This document shows positions 29,975-36,406 of a stretch of DNA of 38,351 bases, one piece after another. Below the pieces are notes generated by a model, which was given only the letters and a program-made list of their open reading frames with translations, was not told the DNA's origin and did no database searches. The stretch is taken from positions 1-38,351 of IMG/VR virus record IMGVR_UViG_3300050137_000241; one strand, given 5' to 3'. The stretch comes from a virus. Every line of letters begins with the position of its first letter. The stretch's first letter is position 1. The position numbers and the translations under genes are program-made.

Positions 29975-30080
29975 AGATCGCTGGCTCTAGGCCGGAGGGG
30001 GGCTAGCGCGTCACCCGCTAATCGGTGGGTCGGGGAAGGACCCGCGAGGTTATGGGTGCTGCCTGTAAACTGAGCACCAT
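29975..30080. other. Gap between HNH and terminase genes, candidate cos region
   Basis: A 106-bp non-coding stretch just upstream of the small terminase gene, where lambda-type cos sites lie. It contains a perfect inverted repeat GGTGCT / AGCACC with a 12-bp spacer (30055-30078), an interrupted ACCCG / CGGGT region and a G-rich run. Which bases would be nicked cannot be told from sequence alone. Confidence 0.4.
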
Positions 30081-30482
30081 CTATGAGATACATGGCTCGA
30101 CTGTGAGAGGCTTAGGCGGGCATGGCTTGGATGGTAGGCCCTCGTGGGCGTGGCATACGCAGCACAGCCACTCAAGGTTAGGCAATCGATCGTCACGGTA
30201 GCATCCCCCCATGCCGCGAGTGCGCTTGTGGTGAACATGTCCAGCGTTAGACATTAGGTCGCCTTGCTCATCATAGGCATCATGCAGTGGAGCGTAGACA
30301 ACCACGCCGCGCCGCATGTGTGACTGGCAATAGCCATGCTCGCGGCCATGGACTTCCTTACGGCGATCCTCCCATGCCTGCCCACACAACACCTCTCGAC
30401 CACAGTCATGGATAACCACTTTGTTTATGATTGGTTTACGTTTGATTGCTGTTCGTTTGAGTGGTTTATATCGTCGCAGCAT
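30081..30482 (-). CDS. HNH endonuclease
   Basis: A 133-residue protein with an HNH/zinc-finger nuclease motif: GHVHHKRTRGMGG (metal-binding His pair), NLEWL and CCVCHAHEG, with further Cys/His in HDCGREVLCGQ and YCQSHMRR. The N-terminal MLRRYKPLKRTAIKRKP is typical of phage HNH proteins next to terminase. In HK97-like phages such an HNH protein works with terminase in genome end cleavage. ATG at 30482 is preferred by homologous N-terminus, though no ribosome site is obvious; TTG at 30533 is possible. It overlaps the upstream HTH gene by 58 bases. Confidence 0.85.
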   Translation of the reverse strand: MLRRYKPLKRTAIKRKPIINKVVIHDCGREVLCGQAWEDRRKEVHGREHGYCQSHMRRGVVVYAPLHDAYDEQGDLMSNAGHVHHKRTRGMGGCYRDDRLPNLEWLCCVCHAHEGLPSKPCPPKPLTVEPCIS

Positions 30483-30874
30483 TGTGCTGCGGTTGTATGG
30501 TCCTTCAGTTCTTTCGGGCAAGCAGACATGCAACGCGAAACATCAGTTGCCACCACGCCAGATATCCGCGCCACGTGCTGCTGCGAAGGCCTCTCCCTTT
30601 GTTCCATCCACGCCTGTGCTGAGGAATGAGTTATAACCACGCGGCGGCCTACTCGCGCGACGATGGGGCCTTGACCTTGGCGCTGCAGCTTGAAGTACAG
30701 TCCCTCGCTAATTCGCGCTTGCCTGCAAAACTCACTGACCGTATATGCCATACCGATGGTCTCCATTTCTTCAGTACCTCCAGCCCACTCGGCGCGAGTC
30801 TTAGGTGTACCGCTGTAGACCATACGGAAGCCGCAAAAACCACACCACCACGAAAATTCGCTCCGCTTCTTCAC
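30425..30874 (-). CDS. HTH protein with excisionase/AlpA-like helix-turn-helix
   Basis: A 149-residue protein. Residues 42-95 (MAYTVSEFCRQARISEG, VARVGRRVVITHSSAQAWMEQRE) form a MerR/excisionase-type winged HTH. An N-terminal extension contains WWCGFCGF and could bind metal; the C-terminus is Asn/Ser-rich. The GTG at 30874 overlaps the upstream stop as GTGA and has GGAGG four bases upstream; an internal ATG at 30766 also has a GGAGG ten bases away and could give a shorter form containing only the HTH part. It may control late genes or act in excision; the first is suggested by its place just before the terminase unit. Confidence 0.7.
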   Translation of the reverse strand: MKKRSEFSWWCGFCGFRMVYSGTPKTRAEWAGGTEEMETIGMAYTVSEFCRQARISEGLYFKLQRQGQGPIVARVGRRVVITHSSAQAWMEQRERPSQQHVARISGVVATDVSRCMSACPKELKDHTTAAQCCDDINHSNEQQSNVNQS

Positions 30875-31398
30875 GTTGCCTCCATTCCAAACAAACATCC
30901 CTGATCAAGCACCGGCACGCATCGCGGCGCGTCGAAATCGTCGGTTTCGTCCATCATATCCGGCGGGTTTTGGGTAAGGTATTCGATGCGCGCCCACACT
31001 TCGTCGGTATCGAAGTCCGCTGCAGCGTCAATTTTCGCCAGCATCCACAATCTCTCATGGTCCGCATTACAGCCCAGGGCGTCACAGGCGGCGTCGAAGC
31101 TCAAAAGCCAACCATCCCTATCAAAAAACGGATCGGGCGCCACACGCGCAATCCAGGCGCGCGCCATGATAGCCATATCCCACAAGTCATACTCCCGATT
31201 TCGCCCCGTCTGGATGAGATCACCTAACATCGGCGATCCATCCGGATACCATCCGGCGGCGTAGGGGTAGATTATGCCCTCCACCCGCAGCGCCTCAAAC
31301 ATCGCCATCCGGATTTGTCGCCAGAAGAACTGCATCACCGGCGTATAGCGCGGCCCGCGTCGTGCTGCCTGCCACTTGCTTACGTTGAGTTTAGCCAT
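30871..31398 (-). CDS. Hypothetical protein (175 aa)
   Basis: Not recognised. A 175-residue protein rich in aromatic residues (PVMQFFWRQIRMAMFEAL, IIYPYAAGWYPDGSPMLGDL, YDLWDMAIMARAWI) with an acidic C-terminal half (DDFDAPRCVPVLDQGCLF). The start ATG shares one base with the upstream stop (TAATG) and its own stop overlaps the HTH gene as GTGA, so it is part of the replication operon between the loader-like gene and the HTH gene. Confidence 0.7.
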   Translation of the reverse strand: MAKLNVSKWQAARRGPRYTPVMQFFWRQIRMAMFEALRVEGIIYPYAAGWYPDGSPMLGDLIQTGRNREYDLWDMAIMARAWIARVAPDPFFDRDGWLLSFDAACDALGCNADHERLWMLAKIDAAADFDTDEVWARIEYLTQNPPDMMDETDDFDAPRCVPVLDQGCLFGMEAT

Positions 31399-31868
31399 TA
31401 CTCGCCCCGTTCCACTTTCGCCCGATACCGCTTTGCCGCTTCTCTGCCGTACACCGCTGCCACTTCCTCAAACGTCTCTTCGCGGATTTCAAGGCCCGTA
31501 AGCTGTTTCCATCGGCGCGGTGTCAGCGGCACGTAAACAAACGGAGTTGACGGTCGTGCCGCCTCGATTCGTTCGCGCAACTCCGACGGCTGTGGGAAGA
31601 ATCGGCTCGCCATCAGGTGTTCGCCAAGTGCCGCCCGTATCGCTGGGAGTCCGAACTTGATCGCCAGGGCGATCCACGCCGGAGCCCACATCTCTACCGT
31701 TTCCTCCGGTATTTCCTGGCTCGGATAGCTGCGCTTTGTCTGGTCCATCAGCATCGAAACCTGCTCCAGCCCGTATACGTCCAAAGACATTGGCAATCGC
31801 CGTACTAGATCGCTGGTTTCGTCCGCGCGCAGGATTCTCTCCAGCGCCACGCTGTCCGCTCGTTGCAT
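31398..31868 (-). CDS. Putative replication accessory / helicase-loader-like protein
   Basis: A 156-residue helical protein whose centre (SYPSQEIPEETVEMWAPAWIALAIKFG, then ALGEHLMASRFFPQPSELRERIE) follows the pattern of phage replication accessory proteins located after an O-like gene, many of which are annotated as helicase loaders (P-like). No ATPase motif is seen. The ATG at 31868 has AGGGG four bases upstream. Its first 380 bases overlap, in another frame, the 3' part of the replication protein gene, an unusually long overlap. The loader role is inferred from pattern and place. Confidence 0.6.
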   Translation of the reverse strand: MQRADSVALERILRADETSDLVRRLPMSLDVYGLEQVSMLMDQTKRSYPSQEIPEETVEMWAPAWIALAIKFGLPAIRAALGEHLMASRFFPQPSELRERIEAARPSTPFVYVPLTPRRWKQLTGLEIREETFEEVAAVYGREAAKRYRAKVERGE

Positions 31869-32793
31869 GGTTCCCCTTCGGCTTGCCGTATGCGTCTTTT
31901 GGTCCACTCAGGTAGTCAGTCACGCACTCCAGCCACTTGCGCGGGCGGTCGGATGGCTGCACATCGCTCAACGCGCGATTCTTTAGGCATTGGTTGAATT
32001 GTTCGAGGGTAAAGTTCGGCATAGCGCGCAACATGCTAGCCAGCGCCTTACCTTCACTACCATCCCACGGAGCATCGACACCCACCAGAGCGCGCCAGTG
32101 ATCCTTTACGGCTGCCCTGAAGGTGATATGCCTCGGGTCGGTCACTTTTGAGGATTTGAGATTGAGAGTATGCGCCGCCGGCGTAGCTGGCGCAAGTATT
32201 TGTACTGGTACTTGTACTTGTACTTTAGCAACACCAACACCAACACCAACACCAACAAGTACATCATCCGAAATGTTTTCAAATGTTTTATAAGTTTCTA
32301 AAACATTTTGGACGGTTTGAGAAGTTTCTAAAACATTATAAAATGTTTTATAAGTCTCTGAAATCTTCCCAAAACCTTCCGAAATAATATCTAAGTCGTT
32401 CTTATTACGCGCCCTTAGTGATTCCACGTAGGAGTTCCGGAACGCCTCTAGTTCTTGCGGAGCCGGAGCCGGAGTCTTACGGTCGGCGGCGGCGCGGTAT
32501 TGCCCCAGCAGCTTCTCTGGCACGTCCCACTGCGCCCACATTGACCCGTCGTGCGCTTTATAGATAAATAGCAGGAAGTTGGCGTGGTACTCGCGCAGCC
32601 ATGCAGTCATTTGTTCCTTGGATGGTTTGGCGTGGAAGCTGCCATACACCTCGCCCTGCAGCCAGTCGACGCTCATACGGAAGCGCCCGAACGTATTCGA
32701 CGCCGCCAACAGCCGCGGAAAGTGCAGCTGTGCCTCATCCGAGCACGCCGCCACCCGATCACCATGTAATAGCCCTTGTGGATCAATCAGCAC
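31489..32793 (-). CDS. Phage replication protein (O-like), contains candidate origin
   Basis: A 434-residue protein. The N-terminus (LHFPRLLAASNTFGRFRMSVDWLQGEVYG, MWAQWDVPEKLLGQYR) resembles the winged-helix initiator domain of phage replication proteins; residues ~225-320 (RHITFRAAVKDHWRALVG, FTLEQFNQCLKNRALSDVQPSDRPRKWL) resemble the C-terminal domain. Between them lies a repetitive segment (NVLET repeated every ten residues, then VGVGVGVGV) encoded by AT-rich iterons. The last ~125 residues are Gly/Asp/Arg-rich and overprinted on the next gene. Start GTG at 32793 has GAGGAG seven bases upstream and overlaps the methyltransferase stop. Confidence 0.75.
   Translation of the reverse strand: MLIDPQGLLHGDRVAACSDEAQLHFPRLLAASNTFGRFRMSVDWLQGEVYGSFHAKPSKEQMTAWLREYHANFLLFIYKAHDGSMWAQWDVPEKLLGQYRAAADRKTPAPAPQELEAFRNSYVESLRARNKNDLDIISEGFGKISETYKTFYNVLETSQTVQNVLETYKTFENISDDVLVGVGVGVGVAKVQVQVPVQILAPATPAAHTLNLKSSKVTDPRHITFRAAVKDHWRALVGVDAPWDGSEGKALASMLRAMPNFTLEQFNQCLKNRALSDVQPSDRPRKWLECVTDYLSGPKDAYGKPKGNHATSGQRGAGENPARGRNQRSSTAIANVFGRIRAGAGFDADGPDKAQLSEPGNTGGNGRDVGSGVDRPGDQVRTPSDTGGTWRTPDGEPILPTAVGVARTNRGGTTVNSVCLRAADTAPMETAYGP
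32230..32360. repeat. AT-rich iteron cluster, candidate replication origin
   Basis: Inside the replication gene. AAATGTTTT occurs five times: forward at 32271, 32281 and 32341, reversed at 32300-32308 and 32330-32337, giving inverted pairs TAAAACATT/AATGTTTTA. AAGTTTCT or AAGTCTCT recurs at 32292, 32322 and 32352, exactly 30 bp apart. Next to it is a 6-bp CAACAC tandem (32230-32256). In lambda the origin iterons likewise lie inside gene O. Confidence 0.65.
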
Positions 32794-33541
32794 GTTCCAA
32801 CTCCTCAATCAGTTGCTTGATGCGTCGTGCGTATAGTTCCGGTATCTGCGGGACTACGGCGTTGCCGAGTCCTCTAAGGCGGTTCATCCGATTGGCAGGC
32901 CCATCAGCCATTCGCGGAATGTCGTCGACCGAACGAGGTCCGGGCGGATAAAATCCACAAGTTGATCGCAGAGGTTCGCAATATGGAGACGCCCCCCCCC
33001 TCCCGCGTCGAATCCGGTTGCCGCGTCCACTCTGGCCTTTCCAGTCTCGCGTCGTCGGGGTATGCCAATATCCAGACTCGCTCTCGATGCTGGGAAGCCC
33101 CGAGTGAGTCAGCCCCCATAACTTCCCACTCCGCGTCATACCCGAGCGCGGCAAGGTCGCACAGAACTCGGACAATTCCCCGTCCAAGCAAAGCTGCGAC
33201 GTTCTCAATGAGCACGAAACCAGGTCTTTAAGCTCCCCAATAATTCGGCTGTAGTCCGCCCATAGTCCGGACCGCTCTCCCTCGATACCGGCACGAAGAC
33301 CGGCGTTACTGATGTCCTGGCAGGGGAACCCGCCGACGATGACATCAACGGGCTTGAGGTTGTGTCGTCCGCATTCTCTGACATCTGCATATCGCTCCGC
33401 AACGGGGAAGTTCTTCGCCAGCACCTTGCGGCACCAGGGGTCAATCTCAACCTGCCATACAGTTCTGAAACCAGCGCGCTCAAATCCAAGGTCAAACCCT
33501 CCAATTCCAGCGAACAGCGAGCCTACCGTGTAAGTCCTCAA
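32783..33541 (-). pseudogene. dcm: C5-cytosine DNA methyltransferase, frameshifted twice
   Basis: The 252-codon frame from TTG 33541 (GGAGG eight bases upstream, TTGA overlap) has motif I FAGIGGFD, VEIDPWC and the catalytic C74 in GFPCQDIS, and ends with the family C-terminus RLRGLGNAVVPQIPELYARRI. The conserved middle (VLIENVAALL, ASQHRERVWILAYPDD) lies in the -1 frame (33215-about 33000). Frames change at an AAA run (33227-33229) and back at a G9 tract (minus; 32992-33000). As written the enzyme would lack motif ENV and QxRxR. Explanations: sequencing error, a decaying gene or length-variable tracts. It would have protected phage DNA from restriction. Confidence 0.8.
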
Positions 33542-33900
33542 CGCACCCGCCTCCGCTGTCCCATTGCCCGCTTCTTTCGTTCCATCGCCGAGCGAACATC
33601 CAGACACGCCCGGCACTCGTTCACCAACTCCGGCTCACGCTCCAGGCCGCAGCGCTGGCATAGTCCGAGGCTCTTACGCCATCCCCGCAGCGCTGGCGTG
33701 CCATAGCCCCACTGGGTGCGTTCCGTGGGAGTCATCTCGCGGGCGCCAGGATTCTTTAGCGGCCTTCCGCATCGCCCGGCCCGGCCCCGGAGGCGCGGAA
33801 GGGTGATGTTCGCCCTCCGCTTCTCCGCTCGAGCTAGCCGCTGTTCTCGCCGCCACGCGACGATCCCCGCGTACATCTGTTCTGTGTCACGTTCGGTCAT
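33538..33900 (-). CDS. Small basic zinc-ribbon protein (120 aa)
   Basis: Not assigned to a family. A very basic N-terminal half (many Arg/Lys, e.g. REQRLARAEKRRAN) is followed by a four-cysteine knuckle, CQRCGLE and ECRACLD, and another basic helix (RSAMERKKRAMGQRRR). This looks like a nucleic-acid-binding zinc protein. The ATG at 33900 shares one base with the stop of the clamp gene (TGATG) and has GAGG five bases upstream; its own stop overlaps the methyltransferase start as TTGA. Confidence 0.7.
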   Translation of the reverse strand: MTERDTEQMYAGIVAWRREQRLARAEKRRANITLPRLRGRAGRCGRPLKNPGAREMTPTERTQWGYGTPALRGWRKSLGLCQRCGLEREPELVNECRACLDVRSAMERKKRAMGQRRRVR

Positions 33901-35078
33901 CACACCCTCATTGGCATTACGACGTATTCAAACGTTTCGCCCGGTGCCGGTTCCGCGTAGATCAGCACTGCGGTCTGCCCGTTCGTGGTGGCGAAGCGCA
34001 CCTGCACGTCGCCCGTCAGCCGCGAGAAGGCGTCGAGCAGGTAATCGCCATTGAAGCCGACAGCGAACTCCGCGAACGTCTCGCCGGTCAGCCGCACGTC
34101 GATCGCCTCATCCGTCTCGCCCGTATCCACCGAAGCCGCGCGCAGCCTCACCTCATAGGGCATGATCGTCAGCTTCACCGCGCCCGAGCGCTCATCCGCG
34201 AACATTCCGCAGCGCCGCAGCGCAGCTGCCATCTCCGCCGCGCGGACGGTTACGCAAGCCACCGCAGCGGTGGGCATGATGGCTTTGTAGTTGGGGAAGG
34301 TGCCCGTCATCCTGCGATGCGCCAACGCGATGCCGCCGGTCGAATCTTCAATATTTATAAATATTGAATACTCTGAAGTCTCCAGCAGCGCCAGCGCCTT
34401 CGATCCGGGGTCGATTACCTTGTGCATCGCGCGCAACATGCCGGCGGGCAGCAGCATCGACGCTGTCAGCGCGGTATCGCACGCCGCGGTGTACCTGGCC
34501 AGCCGGTGTCCATCGGTTGCGATCATAGCCAGCTTGCCGTTGCCGATCTCCAGCAGCGCGCCATTCAACGTGTAGCGCGCTTCTTCCGCCGAGATGGCGA
34601 ACGTGGTATAGGTGAATACGCGCTCGGCGAGTCCCTGCCCCAGTTCGATGCCCGTACCCACGTCATTCAGCTTGATCTGCGGGAAGTTGGAGATTGCCAG
34701 CATCGGCAGCTTAGTTACCGAGCGGCCGCACTTCAGCGTTACTCGGGCTTCGCCGCAGTGCAGACTTACGTCGTCCCCCTGCAACAGCTTGGCGAAACTC
34801 TCCAGCTTCAGCGCGGGCAACAGAAACGGCTCCTGCGCCTTTGCGTCCGGGGTTGCGATGCGCACGCGGATAGCCAGGTCGAGATCTGTTGCCGCGAACT
34901 CCAGCGCCGTGTTGCTCTGCTCAATTCGCACCGAGCCCAGCACGGGAATGGTTGTCTTGCGTTGCACGGCTGGCGCGACGGTCGCGAGAGCCTTCCGCAA
35001 CTGCGCGAGAGGAAGTGTGAGCTTCGTTCCGGCGGCTGCCTTCTTTACTTCGGGTGCTTCGGTGGTTGCGGTTGTCAT
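33900..35078 (-). CDS. DNA polymerase III beta-like sliding clamp
   Basis: A 392-residue DnaN-type clamp. Three-domain beta-clamp features: LTLPLAQLRKALATVAPAVQRKTTIPVLGSV split at the first domain, AATDLDLAIRVRI, ALLEIGNGKLAMIATDGHRLA, TGTFPNYKAIMP and the end YVVMPMRV, nearly identical in pattern to the bacterial C-terminus VVMPMR. The ring tethers polymerase to DNA. It is about 25 residues longer than E. coli DnaN, the excess being a charged N-terminal tail. The ATG at 35078 overlaps the upstream stop as ATGA with GGAGA upstream. A virus-encoded bacterial-type clamp is uncommon and suggests acquisition from a host. Confidence 0.93.
   Translation of the reverse strand: MTTATTEAPEVKKAAAGTKLTLPLAQLRKALATVAPAVQRKTTIPVLGSVRIEQSNTALEFAATDLDLAIRVRIATPDAKAQEPFLLPALKLESFAKLLQGDDVSLHCGEARVTLKCGRSVTKLPMLAISNFPQIKLNDVGTGIELGQGLAERVFTYTTFAISAEEARYTLNGALLEIGNGKLAMIATDGHRLARYTAACDTALTASMLLPAGMLRAMHKVIDPGSKALALLETSEYSIFINIEDSTGGIALAHRRMTGTFPNYKAIMPTAAVACVTVRAAEMAAALRRCGMFADERSGAVKLTIMPYEVRLRAASVDTGETDEAIDVRLTGETFAEFAVGFNGDYLLDAFSRLTGDVQVRFATTNGQTAVLIYAEPAPGETFEYVVMPMRV
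34347..34368. repeat. 22-bp perfect AT-rich palindrome inside the clamp gene
   Basis: TTCAATATTTA and its exact reverse complement abut at 34347-34368, in an otherwise GC-rich gene; it encodes SIFINIE. It could be an operator-like or origin-like protein site, or a hairpin affecting the mRNA. Confidence 0.6.
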
Positions 35079-35260
35079 TGTGGTGCGTCTCCGTTCGTCC
35101 TGCAAAGATCACAATCAGCCGCGCGATGGTCCGGCGGGGTAAAGATGTTGAGTTCGTACTGGTGCGCGCAGCCCACACAGAGAAAGCCGCGGTTTTTCAG
35201 GATGAGGTTGTCTCGGTCGAACGGCACGCCGCAGACCGCGCACTCCACCCATTGCGCCAT
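35075..35260 (-). CDS. Small zinc-finger protein (61 aa)
   Basis: A 61-residue protein with two knuckles, CAVCGVPF and CVGCAHQ, and a third CDLC near the end: a treble-clef or ribbon zinc domain of unknown role. The ATG at 35260 shares one base with the upstream stop (TGATG), and the ATGA at its end overlaps the clamp start, so it is coupled to both. It may be a small regulator of host or phage nucleic-acid enzymes; no partner can be named from sequence. Confidence 0.7.
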   Translation of the reverse strand: MAQWVECAVCGVPFDRDNLILKNRGFLCVGCAHQYELNIFTPPDHRAADCDLCRTNGDAPQ

Positions 35261-35580
35261 CACCGCCAAACTCTCTGCTGTGCTCCGGTCTCCACGGACC
35301 ACACCTGCCGCGAGTCGACCAGTAGGAGTTTAGAGATAGCCTTGTAGCTCATTCCCTTGCCCCGCATCTCGTGAATCTGCCGCTTATCGGAGATGTCTCC
35401 GGCAATTTCGTCTGCCGGCCTCGTCTCGCGCTTCACTTTGGACAACATGCCGACCTGGTAATACTGCAATTCGGCGAGAGCTTCCTCGTACTTTCCCTCC
35501 AGCACCACCAGCGCGTGGAAAGCGAACGCGAAACGCTCTTTCCACGTCATACTATCGAGCGGGTTGCATATGACCGTCAC
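35260..35580 (-). CDS. Small protein with C-terminal HTH (106 aa)
   Basis: The GTG at 35580 overlaps the upstream stop as GTGA; the longer reading from 35727 is antisense-like and runs inside the upstream gene. The N-terminal half is helical (WKERFAFAFHALVVLEGKYEEALAELQYY). The C-terminus (IHEMRGKGMSYKAISKLLLVDSRQVWSVE) is a resolvase/HTH_23-type helix-turn-helix. It is probably a DNA-binding regulator of the early region. Confidence 0.65.
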   Translation of the reverse strand: MTVICNPLDSMTWKERFAFAFHALVVLEGKYEEALAELQYYQVGMLSKVKRETRPADEIAGDISDKRQIHEMRGKGMSYKAISKLLLVDSRQVWSVETGAQQRVWR

Positions 35581-35780
35581 TGCAGCATTTCGCTTCCCCG
35601 CACAAAGTTCGCGGCCAGCGTAATCCGGCCCTTCAGGATCTCGGTGGCCAGGTCCGCCGTTGCTATATCCACCCAGCGATTCACGCACTCCATCGCCTCT
35701 TCCTCGTCGTGCCCCGCTACCTCGCACGCTGCCTGCGACAGCGCCCGCGTAAGAACTTCCTCTAAGTCGACTACCGGCAT
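35577..35780 (-). CDS. Small hypothetical acidic protein (67 aa)
   Basis: Not recognised. ATG at 35780 (MPVVDLEEVL) has AGGGGG five bases upstream; the longer frame to 35840 begins inside a hairpin element and is less likely. The product is helical and acidic (HDEEEAMECVNRWVDIATADLATEIL). It is coupled to the HTH protein by a GTGA overlap. Confidence 0.6.
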   Translation of the reverse strand: MPVVDLEEVLTRALSQAACEVAGHDEEEAMECVNRWVDIATADLATEILKGRITLAANFVRGSEMLQ

Positions 35781-35817
35781 TGAATCCCCCTTGGTTGTTT
35801 TTCTATCCTTGTCTTTC

Positions 35818-35847
35818 ACGCGAAGCGTCCAGAACGGCACGAAGTGC
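35818..35847. repeat. Double-hairpin element, copy B
   Basis: ACGCGAAGCGT, eight bases, then GCACGAAGTGC, placed immediately after the stop codon (35850-35848) of the minus-strand gene. Compared with copy A (4190-4219) the first hairpin and the core AGAAC are identical, while the second stem has two compensating base-pair changes. Confidence 0.65.
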
Positions 35848-36129
35848 CTAAAACGGTTCGTGCTTGAGTACCAGCTTCCCAGCCATGCGGTCAGTTGCGT
35901 CCTGCGCCTTCGCCGAGGCAGCCCGCACCTTTAGCCGCCCCGCTTTTTCGTCCATATTCCGATCGCACAGCGCGTCCGCCTTCGCTTGCAACTCGCGCAC
36001 GCATTGCTCGGCATCGTCTTTGCTAATCAACTCCGCTGACAGAGTCACCAGGCTCGACAGCGTAGCGAAATCCACGCTCGGGTGCGGACACTTCAGCATT
36101 GAACTCACGGAAATAGTTTTGATCTTCAT
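35848..36129 (-). CDS. Hypothetical protein (93 aa)
   Basis: Not recognised. ATG at 36129 (MKIKTISVSSML) has GGGGA five bases upstream and overlaps the stop of a 19-codon gene as ATGA. The product has an N-terminal strand, then helices rich in Ala/Lys/Asp (SLVTLSAELISKDDAEQCVRELQ, then AKADALCDRNMDEKAGRLKV), compatible with a small coiled-coil or nucleic-acid-binding protein. It is followed directly by double-hairpin element B. Confidence 0.65.
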   Translation of the reverse strand: MKIKTISVSSMLKCPHPSVDFATLSSLVTLSAELISKDDAEQCVRELQAKADALCDRNMDEKAGRLKVRAASAKAQDATDRMAGKLVLKHEPF

Positions 36130-36185
36130 AGCAGTCCCCACGCGACATACCACACCGCGACAATCGCCATTGCCACCAGAAACAT
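36126..36185 (-). CDS. Tiny membrane peptide (19 aa)
   Basis: A 20-codon frame ATG 36185 to TGA 36126 encodes MFLVAMAIVAVWYVAWGLL, a single hydrophobic helix. It fills the only gap between the sigma-like gene and the 93-residue gene, and its ATGA overlaps the next start by four bases, the same coupling used by real genes around it. No good Shine-Dalgarno site is seen; translation could be coupled to the stop three bases upstream. Many phages make such small membrane toxins or modulators. Confidence 0.5.
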   Translation of the reverse strand: MFLVAMAIVAVWYVAWGLL

Positions 36186-36187
36186 CT

Positions 36188-36406
36188 TCACTGGGCACAC
36201 TCCGCGCGGTGCTCGCGGCCTGGCTTCGCATACTGCCGGTGCTGTTCGAGATCAGCCAGCAGCGCCCACGCTCGGTCGCGGCCCCGAGCCTTCAGCTTGA
36301 TCATGCCTTTGCGATAAAGGTCATACGCCGCCTGCCGCGTGATGCCTATTTCGTCGGCAATCTCCTGAAAACTCATCACCGGTTCCAGGTGTAGGTAAGC
36401 CGTCAT
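36188..36406 (-). CDS. Sigma-70 region 4-like HTH protein (72 aa)
   Basis: A 72-residue protein of which residues 10-50 (VMSFQEIADEIGITRQ, AAYDLYRKGMIKLKARG) match the HTH of sigma-70 region 4 (...EIA...G.t...v......a..KLK), with no other sigma domains. ATG at 36406 shares a base with the exonuclease stop (TGATG). A stand-alone region-4-like protein may recruit RNA polymerase to non-standard promoters, as small phage regulators do; the repeated late TTGCC / CATAAC element could be its target, but this is speculative. Confidence 0.65.
   Translation of the reverse strand: MTAYLHLEPVMSFQEIADEIGITRQAAYDLYRKGMIKLKARGRDRAWALLADLEQHRQYAKPGREHRAECAQ

Noticed and set aside
33000-33233. Possible dual coding in the methyltransferase, since the zero frame also reads motif-like text (PRSGMTRSG, WHTPTTRDWKG)
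   Set aside because: The -1 frame holds the catalytic-core motifs of the enzyme; the zero-frame resemblance is most likely a shadow of conserved codons. A homologue alignment would be needed to revive it.
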